Below are positions 1 to 9,835 of a stretch of 64,000 nt of DNA, piece after piece. The notes under the pieces were generated by a model that was not told where the DNA came from, did no database searches, and saw nothing but the letters and a program-made list of their open reading frames with translations. Origin of the DNA: Polytrichum commune (lineage: Eukaryota > Streptophyta > Polytrichopsida > Polytrichales > Polytrichaceae); the NCBI GenBank assembly GCA_950295325.1, contig OX485804.1, forward strand, positions 61,970,533-62,034,532, read 5' to 3'. Within the stretch, counting starts at the first letter, position 1; every line of letters starts with the position of its first letter. Made by a program: the position numbers and the translations under genes.

Positions 1-1986
1 TTCTCACTTGTGTAAATCTTCGAGGGGATTTCCTAGCTACATATTGTATGTACATCATTTTTAAGAGGCAAAAAATCTTGTAAATTATGGATATTGATTT
101 CAGGGTCATGCACACATGTGGTTCGTGGTTCTCACAATGAAATCACCCCTCATGTTGAAATCTCCAAAAAAAAAAAGTTAAAACAACAACAACAAAAATA
201 CTAAAGAATTGTTTGGTATAGGCTTTGTATTCATTTGGACTTGAGTTGGTTGAGGATTCATTCATTGAACTATGCGGATGAAGGAGGCAGATGGGTTACT
301 AAACATAATCAGAGCATAAGAGATTCAATTTTTGACAATTCATTTTTTTTTTGAGTGTATGAAATACATCAATACACATATTGCATAATAGAATGGCCGT
401 AGATGGCACATTCATGCATTGGGTACCAATGTATTGGCCAACATGCCTTGGCCCTCATTGCATGGGTGACAATTATACAAATCATACTAGGGTGCTCAAA
501 CAATAAATGTAAGACCTTATTATGTATACTCAATACCCAAAATTTCTCTATGAAAAAGGAGCATGGAGAAGGTGCCCTGCAAATAACATAATAAATACCT
601 CTCCATCAGCGTGTCGTGAATGTTGTTGGAACTTGTCCAATTTTAGGTGCAGACTTTAACTTATTCTAGCTCTTTATCTCTCTCCTAGTAAATTTACTCT
701 CACAGCAATAACAAAGGCTTCAAATCCCCGGCTTCGAAATGACTTAAGAGGCAAGTTACAACAACATGCCTAAGTTCAAGACCCTAAGTTAGTACATAGA
801 TTTGCTTACTTGTGAAGAGTTCTGTGACTTTCTTGCTTTCCCATTTCAAGCCTAAATTTCCAAATGAGTGTGCACATCCATCCAAGAATTGGTTCTAATC
901 AATTTTACGAACTTTGTTATGTTGCACTTCACAAAAACAAGTCCAAACTTTGTATGGACACCCCTATAAACTTCTTATTACTTTCCTTATTATATACCCA
1001 TTATTTGACCTATTATTTTCCGTACATTCCTTTACTATACTCTAAAGTAACTAGTATACAATTACTCTGGACGTTGTGGTTGATTTGGGATTGAATTACT
1101 GTTGCACGTTCATTGTAATATCTCTCCACTATGGTGTCAAAGGTCTTGCACACATCATGTCCACGTTCTTTTAATATACCATCACCTACATCATGGCTCC
1201 ATGATGAATACAAGCTACATTACTTGAAGTGCACACAAGTGTTCATTTTCAAAATTTGCTTGCTTGTTTCCAAACTCATCGATAGTCAGGAATTGCCAAA
1301 ATACTAGTTAATTGGACCAAAATTAGTTCGATAGAAATTTTTGGATGCACTTTCACATGATGTCGACATTTTCACAATCACAAACTTTTGAAACAAGTCT
1401 ACATGTGTCTTAAACATAATCCTGAAAGGAATGAGGGGGTTTACTTGATATCAAAGATGTGTTATGAAGTGTGGCATGGTGGTCTAATTTGGAGTTGACA
1501 CATAAAAGATGTATGTGAAGCCTGGTGATTTTGAGACTACATCGATACGATTAGAAGCAAGGTAACCATGAACCAATATCACAATACCAATTTAGGAGTA
1601 TTTCCTTGTTGAAATGAGCAGTAAATCTTTATATTATCAAAATGAGATGAAATTTTGATTGATTAAAACCATGAATTTTAGCATATGGTGTAGAATGACA
1701 TGAAATATCAGGTAAGTAACCTTTGTCTTTCCTTTAATAGTAGATTGTCACAAACCAATTGACAAACAATGTTTGGAACTTCAATAACTAAGAAGTCAAC
1801 CAAATAGTCAACCAAATCAATACCTCTAGAGCCATGTCATCATAAACACATGCAACCCACTTTGGGTTCATCGGTCCTTTAAGGATTAAAGAATAAACTC
1901 TTTCAATGTCAAAGTTGACCCCGAGGGACTCATTGCCCCTTGTTCTCAACGGATGCAAGCATTCATTACTTTCTATATATTATATA
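1..1986. other. No gene seen; duplicated intergenic DNA
   Basis: AT-rich DNA with no open frame that resembles a protein family. It is recognisable only through its second copy at 47003-51660. Short open frames here are not conserved as frames in copy B, which argues against coding. Confidence 0.7.
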
Positions 1987-1997
1987 TAGTCATGGGG

Positions 1998-2095
1998 ATC
2001 CCCTTGTCCAGTGGGCATCGGGTCATTGGCATTACGAACGGACACTTTATTCATGCCGGCCCCTTGCTTGAAAGGGGTTGGAGTTTCTATCTATC
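1998..2095 (+). mobile_element. 5'-truncated SINE (same family as 49951-50334)
   Basis: About 98 bp matching the 3' part of the SINE found inverted at 49951-50334: the shared stretch begins ccccttgtccagtgggcatc and ends in a short (ctat)n tail. The flanks repeat tagtcatgggg (1987-1997 and 2096-2106). Copy B has the uninterrupted sequence near 51660, so B shows the empty site. The target duplication and tail point to LINE-dependent retrotransposition. Confidence 0.75.
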
Positions 2096-2755
2096 TAGTC
2101 ATGGGGCTCCCCCGTTGACATGGAACAAGGGCCACCTATTAACTTCATTGGAAAGTTGGTGCAGGTGAAAAGAAAGTGAGGATGGTGGACTGCGAGGATT
2201 GAGGTACGTGGATGACATTATATTACCAACTTTAATGAACAGGGAGAACCAACCACTACCACTAGCTATACCAATTAGTGATCAAGGGTGGTACTAATTC
2301 AAGTCACACACACAATGTAGCCAAATCTCAAAGTTACCGAGGGTTGACATTTTTATCAAACGACACTAAAGTCATGAATACATGCTTTGAGTAGATTTCA
2401 AGAAAATAAGTACGTGCTTGGGATTAGTCTATGCCACATATTTCTTTGTGAATAGTGTCAAGTTCTTTTACACTCATTGAAAAGTGCCAAGTGCCGGTAC
2501 TTTCAATGAATAGTAGTAGATCTTTTGGTGGCACTAATTTCATAGCATAAAGACATTTAATATCACCTTCACTAATTTCGCCACCCTCACTAATTTCCCA
2601 CACTCACTAATTGGTATATTTAATGTAGTTACATGTTAACCAGTTGTGGTTAATAAATAATAGGTTCAAATTCAAGACTTTAGGAAAATTACCGATCAAT
2701 TCAAAGGAATATACCTAAATAGAAGAAAAAAAACCCCGCAAGATGGCAACCTCTA

Positions 2756-3107
2756 AGCCCTCGACTAGATCACAACTTCATTCGGATGGGCCCTACCTCT
2801 CCCACACCTCCTTCACTACCCGGTCTTCCTGCCCGCACCTAGGTGGGAACTCTTATGCGTTGGGAACCAATGTGGCAATACCCGGTCACTTAAGCCATTG
2901 AGCTCCTTTGGCATGTGAAGAATCCCCATCAATTAACTTGGGAATAATGAAAGTGATGTCAACTTGAATATTTGTAATTTTAAACGGGTATTGTCACATT
3001 GGATCCCAATAGGGAAGAGTTCCCACACATGTGCGGGCAAGAAGACTAGATAGTGAAGGAGGCGTGGGAGGGGCGGAGCCCAGTTGAATGAAGATGAGGT
3101 CTAGCCC
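2756..3107. repeat. Foldback (inverted-repeat) element, arms about 110 bp
   Basis: The left arm (about 2756-2885) and right arm (about 2990-3107) are imperfect reverse complements. They share, for example, cacctccttcactac on the left with gtgaaggaggcgtgg on the right, and caatgtg...aatacccg with cgggtattgtcacattg. A loop of roughly 100 bp lies between. No coding capacity is seen. It looks like a MITE or foldback element; I could not fix exact ends or a target duplication. Confidence 0.65.
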
Positions 3108-3783
3108 GGGCAGTGTTCAAGATTGAAGCCCTCATATGAGTTTCATTTTGAATTCATATTGAACTTGTGCATGAATTATAGGGTACATGTTTCTAGTACA
3201 ATGTGAAGAATTAAGAATCAACCATCTAACTCCACTTCTTGTAGTGACAGTGCCCTACGCTTGTTGGTTCTTGTGACGGACATATGATATTGAGGACTTC
3301 AAGTGATGTCTTCATTTTCAAGTTGTGTTGCGTTTTGAAGGGCTATTTAGAGAGAGGTATATTTTGAAGGGCTAAATCGCGTTCGAAGGGCATTGAAGAC
3401 TGCCACCTTGAACATTGAGCCTGGGGCAACCGCTACCCTGGTGGACTTGGAAACACCAGGTATCTAGGATCTGGACTGACTATGTCCAAGAATCTCCCTG
3501 GACACTGATCCATTTGCGTAGAACCACCAAAATAGTTCAGAGCCGTCTAATTCTTGACGGAACTCTTATAATTACGTAATCTTCCCAAGTTGAGTCAGAC
3601 AAAGTACTGTAGTTAGAATTTTTAGATACAGGCCATAACAGGGGGTTCTAAAGGATAATTGAGGTGCCAAAGTTGACCATGGGCTAACCATACAGTCATA
3701 AGTCACGGTATTTTGAAGGTGACAGTGAACAAGGAACTCCACAGAATTGCCATGTAAGCACATATGGCAACTTCAATACCCAC

Positions 3784-3791
3784 CTATAAAA
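3784..3791 (+). promoter_or_regulatory. TATA box of dirigent gene A
   Basis: CTATAAAA lies about 90 bp upstream of the ATG at 3879. Copy B has CTATAAAC at the same relative place (54152-54160), so the element is conserved between the paralogues. Confidence 0.6.
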
Positions 3792-3878
3792 CCATCTCGC
3801 AATACCATGGTGGACACATGAGACAACTTCATATTGCTGTAGATCAACCTCTATCTTGTGACTTTGAAGCCAGCCGAG

Positions 3879-5193
3879 ATGAAGGATCTGCGTCAAGTAA
3901 TGGCAAGATTTGGTGCATCAAGTGTTGAACTACTAGTCTTGATGCTGATCGTCATGACAATGCTAATAAGCTTGCAAGGTGGAGATGCAAAGCTAGTTCA
4001 TGATCACCACCGTGACTCCTACGAGAGCCTGGGCCCCTATTTCTACCATGACGTTGTGAACGGCACAAATGTGACCGATGTCATAGTTGTGGGTGGGAGG
4101 GGTGGCACGGGGTTCGGAGCGCTCACGGTGTTTGACGACCCTCTCACGGAGACGCCGGAGATCAACTCGACCACAGTCGCCCGCTCCCTCGGCCTCCAAG
4201 TAGTGGTAAGATTCTCAAGTGCACTGAACTTCATGACACTAATTCTTAGAAGTCTAGCTCATTTGAGTTGTATCTGTAGTAGGAAGTTGGCGGTCTGTGC
4301 TCTTGATAGCATGCTCGAAATGCATGCAACCAATCAGTTTGATATAAGGTACCGATCGTCAGAATACTGGTGCCTCTAATAGACTTGCAGCTATGGTACG
4401 AGCGAGGTTAGTTCATGACTGCACTGGAGTGAGTTAGCGAATTTTTATTTTATCTTGATGGAAGCATTTCGTAATGGGCTCCACAGCAGTAGCTTAAGAA
4501 TGTTCATGTTATTCAAAAGCTTTTAAAATTTCATCACAAGTTGGAAACTTGTATTGAACATAGGCGATGTCCTACAAAAGTGACGTGCTTGACAAAATGT
4601 CATTGGGATATTTAGTTTTCCAACATTTCATCCTCACAACTCCAAGATTTGATATGTCTTCGTACTTCTGATTTTGCCTAGTATTCTTTATTGACAAACA
4701 AAGGTCGTTTTGCCTAGTACGCTAATGAACTCTCCAACAAAAAGAGAAAGATTGATGAGGATGCCAAACGGAAGTTGGCGTGAATGAAAGACACTCCACC
4801 CCTGATCAAAGATGCAAACTCAAATGTATCAACTGAGGCGGGTTTACAGAGTATGGCTGAGGGACACGAGCTACTACTAGCTACCTCATGTCGGAGAGAG
4901 TCTTAAACATGTGACATTTCTGGATTACCTGATATTGTTATTCATGTTCATTGTGACAGAACTCCTTCGATGGCCAGAGTGCTCTCATCACCCAAACAGT
5001 GGTGTTCCCAAATGGCACCCTCAGCTTCACTGGCGCATTCATCACAACGTTGACAATCAACCGTTTCCATTGCCTGGGGGGAACTGGTGCCTTCCAAAGT
5101 GTCACCCACGGATACATGGACCTCACAGTTTATGAGTTTGGCCCTGGTTTTAATAGCATTATGAATGTAACAATGTATTTATGGGGAACTTGA
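3879..5193 (+). CDS. Dirigent-family protein, copy A (two exons: 3879-4205, 4960-5193)
   Basis: Dirigent proteins are secreted and steer phenoxy-radical coupling in lignan or lignin-like metabolism. Joining the exons at GT (4206) and AG (4959) in phase 0 gives 186 residues, normal for the family. The first ~36 residues form a hydrophobic signal peptide (LLVLMLIVMTMLISL). Next come the family blocks PYFYHDVVNGTN, GFGALTVFDDPLTETPE and NSTTVARSLGLQVV. Exon 2 carries FDGQSALITQ, NGTLSFTGAF and LGGTGAFQSVTHGYMDL. Several NxT sites fit a secreted glycoprotein. The ATG at 3879 is preferred because the frame just upstream is shifted by four bases relative to copy B. Many dirigent genes lack introns, so the 754-bp intron is notable. 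The subfamily and substrate cannot be told. Confidence 0.85.
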
Positions 5194-6562
5194 TTAGATG
5201 AACCGTAAGATGGTATGACCAATGCTAATGTGTGCATATCTAGGTTCAATTTACGTATGAACAAGGATATGTGTATGGCCATAAACTACCTGATATAATA
5301 TAGTATCACATCTTTTGTTGCCAATTTTCAAACCCACTTGATGTTAAATATCTTTAATACCATGATTTGCAGGCCCTATCTCAATTTTATTTATCTATAT
5401 GGTTTTCTTTCAATGTTCTCAGGCCCACTACATTGATTATTCCAATTAGTGTGTGTGTTACTAATTCCTAAAACACAAACTATTTTGTCAAGTCTCAAAA
5501 TTAGTGAAGGTTGAAATGTTAATTGAGTGATGAATCATCCTAAAGTCATGAATACATGCTATGAGCACTTGACTGCGCGGACAGTCAAGCATCATAATAA
5601 TTGGGCTGAGGGGTTGCGGTCTAGTTATCTTCAAGCAATAGACTCCTACAAGGTGATGGGATGCAACAATAACAAAGGGATTGCCGTGGCTAAGAGGGCT
5701 AATGAGATGCACCAAGGGTTGATTGAAGGGCCAAGCGCCCCCCCCCCCCCTCAAAGGATGGCAACACACCTAGGTGGCCCAAAAACAAACACTCCATCAC
5801 AAAATACTCCATGAATTCAACCGTCATTGCCTTAGGTAACTTGGGTACCTATTCATGGTCCCAATGGTCAAATAATCATCAAGAAGGGAAAATTTGCACC
5901 CTCGTATTAAAAGGATAGCACCCCAAAATAATGTGAAATGGTTGCTCCCACATTTCAATCACACCCACTAACACCAAAGCAATACCCAATAATAATAATG
6001 AGTCCCACACTTATTACCGCTTGGCCAATGGCCATGGAATGCAATCAGAAACATAATTATTTGGAAGGGATTGGATGGCGCTTCCGCGTCGTGTCCACAA
6101 TCCCAACTTTAGTTATACCTTTGCCTACCAATCAGGAGCAATTCCATCTCAATTGGGACCGAAGCCTGGCGCAAATTTGGTAGCGCTACCGTACTATACC
6201 ATGCACTGGGAGCTTCAGTTCGCAAGGACAACCCAATGTCTCTAACAATTGGACAACGACCAACAACCTACAAGAAATTAATGAGATAAAGACCACGTCG
6301 GGATATCCAAAAGGGGCATATAGAATCACAACCCAACTAGAAGGGAATTTCTACTACAACTGCCACATTAGAAAGATCATGTTTACATGTGCAAATTCCA
6401 AGGACTAGAGGAGAGGGAAATGGCCAAGCCCTCCCTACGTTCTGGGTGCCATCACCTTCTTGGCTGCGGGACCGCCGTCGCGTCCTGATCGGTCTGTCAC
6501 CCTTGCTTCCCATCGGTTCATTGCTCCCGTGTCCTGACAGGTTCGTCACCCTCATGTCCTAA
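5194..6562. other. No gene seen; downstream duplicated DNA
   Basis: Noncoding sequence shared with copy B (56511-57770). It includes a run of C near 5740 and part of a short minisatellite (unit roughly cctgatcggttcgtcaccctcg) that continues after the MITE at 7065. Confidence 0.65.
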
Positions 6563-7061
6563 GGGCCACTTCACACACGAGACTGAGAGCCCGTGACCAT
6601 TACACTTCAAGTACTCTCATTGGTGGAAAAGGCGGAGCCGGTCCAAGTTCACTTCACACTACTCTTGAGGAACCAACGGTGTATGTGAATGCAAGATGGA
6701 TGTAAAGTCTACATGGATTCCTACATGGCATCGAATGGATCAGGTTTCATGGTCACTTGGACTATTTTCAAAAACCACCTCTTGGAGGTAGGCCTAACAC
6801 AAAACCGGGACACCATGGCACTCCGAGTGCTCACAACCGTTGGTTTATTCTATTTTATCATGTGCGAGGACCCGCATGAATAAAAATTCATTGAAATAGC
6901 ATTTCGTTGCAGGCTTGGTCACATATGACTTCACACTACACTTGAGGATCCATGACCACACTACATGATTTTGGAGGTGTGTTGGGACAGCCTTTGGACA
7001 CTTTCTTTTGGGCTCTCACAATTTCATGGTCTCGGCTCTTGGCTCGTGTGCGAAGTGGCCC
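6563..7061. mobile_element. PIF/Harbinger (Tourist-like) MITE, 499 bp
   Basis: Terminal inverted repeats read GGGCCACTTCACACACGAG on the left and CTCGTGTGCGAAGTGGCCC on the right (one mismatch). Flanking TAA (6560-6562 and 7062-7064) is the 3-bp target duplication typical of PIF/Harbinger elements. Copy B has the uninterrupted minisatellite at the matching place (about 57870), giving an empty site. There is no transposase, so the element is non-autonomous. Confidence 0.85.
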
Positions 7062-7064
7062 TAA

Positions 7065-8246
7065 GTAGTTCACCCTCGTGTCCTGATTGATTCGCTGCCC
7101 TTGTGTGCAGATCCATTCCCCATTACTCTTGATCGATTCGTCGCCCTCGCTCTTGAATTGCAAAGCCTAATCCAATGTGTGATTTTGTCCAACCCTGCCC
7201 TCTCTCACATTAAAACCCAATTGACATACAAATATGCAAAAGCTATGGATAATCGTCAAACATCCACTAATTCATGCAATCTACACAAAGAATCAAACTC
7301 ACGGTAAAACCTCTAACCGACTACTAACTATATCACTAAAATGCCTCAATCATTCAAATTTGACAAAACACATAAAATAAAAATGAGGAGTATAGAGAAG
7401 ATCACCAAGTACCACAATAGTTGTGTTACCATGACTTGTGAACCGTTTGGATGGTTCACACATGCTCATATAACGTAGATTTCAAGAAAATTAGTGCATT
7501 CTCTCAGGTGCTTGTAAAGTTATTTTAAAAAGAATACAAGCACGTGCTTGTTAAGGAATAGTTCCATGACAAATAGTGCCGATAATTTCAGTGAATAATG
7601 TTGGTATGAATAATATTTTTAGTGAATAATGACAAGACGAACAAAGCTTCCTAGATCTTTTGGCGATACTAATTTCATAGGGTAAAGAAATTTAGTATCA
7701 CCTTTATTAATTTCCCACACACACTATTAGCCCCCCCTTAGTAATCGGGATAAACAAGTGTAGTATAAGAGAAGCAACGGTACCCACATAACGTGTAACT
7801 TTTACGTGTCTTCTAGACACTTGAGGTTTTGGAGCTCTAAATCATGTCAAAAGTCTTGGAGTAAGAATTTGACAATCTTTTTGCAGAGTACTGTACATAA
7901 TTTAGCACAAGTCTTGTTGGAGTATGACTTCCGAGGCTAGAATGGCCTAGCATGAATGGATTACGCATGGACTTTCAAGGTTGTAATGTGGCAATTTCGT
8001 GCCCAAGGAAACACTAGAAGGAAGCCCGGTCACTTTGACATGTGGCCACGACATTTAAAAAAATTGTGTTGGAGTTTTGAGTTCCGCGCAATGTTTTTTA
8101 CATGTTTGGGAGTTGTGTCACTTTATTGTCATGCAAAAGGTCCGTGAAGAAATATTCTATCTTTTTTTAGATGTATAGATCTTCTAGCTAGATCTAGGTG
8201 TAGATCTAGGGACACTAGTAGACAGTAGACAATAGACAATATATAA
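7065..8246. other. No gene seen; end of duplicated block A
   Basis: AT-rich sequence matching copy B up to about 7975. Then follows unpaired DNA ending in degenerate tagtagacaatagacaata repeats at about 8190-8246, the same repeat type that resumes at 33983. Confidence 0.6.
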
Positions 8247-8471
8247 TACTCCCTCTGTCCCAAAATATCTGATCGGTATAAAAAACTACATGGGATTAAG
8301 GCTATTAATGGGAATTAGGAGTGTTAGGTTAGATGCTTGGATAGCTCTCACCGAGAGCTTTGCGGCAAGATTTAGGTCAATTATGTTGCTCTTGGCATTG
8401 ACAAAGCTTTGGTGTGCGAAAAGTTGCGGTCAAGCTTCATCGATCAGGAATCCCCGCTGAGAGCTCAAACA

Positions 8472-8915
8472 ATGTCAGAACACGCTGCAATCGCTGAAGA
8501 AGGTCGGCAGGCACCCAAACATGTGGTTCCCTCCAACGACCCGCGCCAGGCAGTGTATGAAGCACTTTTAGCGATGCTGAAAGACGGTAAACCGGTGAAA
8601 GGCTCATTCTCTGTCGTTGCTGCTCATTTCGGTGTCGGGTGAAGGACAATCAGCTGCATCTGGAGCAGGGCAAAAGAAGCTGTCGCTGCGGGGGCGGTGG
8701 TTCCTTGTGTCGCCACCCGCTTCAAGCATTCTGGTAGGACTCAAAGCAACAAGGACGTTCTGTCGGTGCTGACTTCCATTCCGCTTAGTCGTTGAACCAC
8801 TCTTCGTTCAATGGCCGCGGCCAGTGGCATTCCACGCTCCACTTTAGGCAGATTGGTCAACGAGGGAGTGATTCGTCCACATTCCAATTCAATCAAGCAA
8901 TTGTTGACGGACTAC
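8472..8915 (+). pseudogene. Mariner-like transposase, N-terminal part (DNA-binding region)
   Basis: From the ATG at 8472 the frame contains the plant MLE N-terminal helix-turn-helix region: NDPRQAVYEALLAMLKDG, then RTISCIWSRAKEA, and finally AAASGIPRSTLGRLV. Two in-frame stops break it, a TGA at 8640 and a TGA near 8793, so it is dead. The frame runs directly into the hAT insertion after LLTDY. Skipping the insertion and one target duplication continues it in frame at 32140 (CNKIACLQFCLSML). This proves that both halves were one gene. Confidence 0.9.
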
Positions 8916-9139
8916 CAGGGTTGTCTATTGTGTCGTGACGGAGGGTAATCCCAACATAATGTCGTGCCGTCACGACACGTATCCGTCATGACATTATGCC
9001 GGATGCTGTCTTTATCCTGACGGACTTGAATTTTACCGATTTTTTTGTGTAATTACATTAACCCATTTCTGACACGTAGGATTTACAATGTCCACGTGTG
9101 ATGACATGTCAGTAAAGTAAAGGTAAAGTGGGGAAAAAT
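8916..9139. repeat. Left terminal region of the giant hAT: TIR plus subterminal palindromes
   Basis: After the TIR the motif GTGTCGTGACGG (8930-8941) is followed by its reverse complement CCGTCACGACAC (8967-8978) and by relatives such as CCGTCATGACA. The right end has the same motifs. Subterminal repeats of this kind are the usual binding sites of hAT transposases; the binding role is inferred. From about 9000 to 9139 the DNA is AT-rich and plain. Confidence 0.75.
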
Positions 9140-9592
9140 TTACTAGAGCCCGTCCGCCCCCCCGTCCGCCTCCGTTCCCAACCCCCGTTCCCCCCCGTCC
9201 GCTCCCGTTCACAATCCCCGTTCGCCACCGTTCCCCCCCCGTCCGCCCCCCCCCCCCCGTCCGCCCCCCCCCCCTCCCCCATCCGCTCCACCCCCGTCCG
9301 CTCCACCCCCCTCCGTCCGCCCCACCCCCGTCCGCTCCCCCGTCCGTTCCCCCGTCCGCCCCCCCGTCCGTCCCCCCCCCTCCCCCGTCCGCTCCCCCCC
9401 CCCTCCGTCCGCTTCCCCGTCCGCCCCCCCCGTCCGCTCCCCCCCGTCCGTCCGGTCCCCCCCCCCTCCGTCCGCCCCCCCGTCCGGTCCCCCCCCCCTC
9501 CGTCCGCCCCCCCGTCCGGTCCCCCCCCCCTCCGTCCGCTCCCCGTCCGGTCCCCCCCCCCCCCCCCTTCCGTCCGCTCCCCCGTCCGATTC
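9140..9592 (+). repeat. C-rich minisatellite, array 1 (CCGTCCGC units)
   Basis: About 450 bp of degenerate CCGTCCGCTCC / CCGTCCGGTCCCC units with runs of C up to about 17 long. The C-rich strand is the + strand. The array stops 6 bp before the TATA box of the transposase gene. Open frames through it (proline/arginine-rich on +, glycine-rich on -) are by-products of base composition. Confidence 0.9.
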
Positions 9593-9598
9593 GAATAC

Positions 9599-9605
9599 TA
9601 TAAAT
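9599..9605 (+). promoter_or_regulatory. TATA box of the hAT transposase gene
   Basis: TATAAAT follows the last CCGTCCG unit after a few bases and lies about 235 bp before the ATG at 9836. A splice-acceptor-like tatttgcag just before the ATG (about 9821) suggests a 5' leader intron. Confidence 0.6.
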
Positions 9606-9835
9606 TGAGGGTTCAAGGTGCCATTTTTGCCTCCACTGACATAGTGTGTCTCAAGTCTTTTGATTCTCCTTTGAGGAGTGAGGATTGAATGCGTGAGACC
9701 CGAATGCAGAGGATACTTTGTCCAATCTAGTGACTGTGAATTAGGGTTGCCCTTGTGGCACTCTTGAACAGGACCTAATATGCGATCAAAGTTACTTGCT
9801 CTAACTTGTTTGTATTTGCAGGTTTTGTTGAAGTC

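Larger units (their letters stand above)
1..8170. repeat. Duplicated block, copy A (left edge outside window)
   Basis: The sequence from position 1 aligns by eye with 47003 onward, in the same orientation, and the match continues with interruptions to about 7975 (copy B 58748). Shared landmarks are the opening stretch, the exon pair of the dirigent gene and the flanking noncoding DNA. Substitutions are scattered and several insertions are private to one copy, so the duplication is not recent. Copy A begins before the window. Its right end cannot be fixed because copy B is interrupted at 58749 by a hAT element. Confidence 0.85.
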
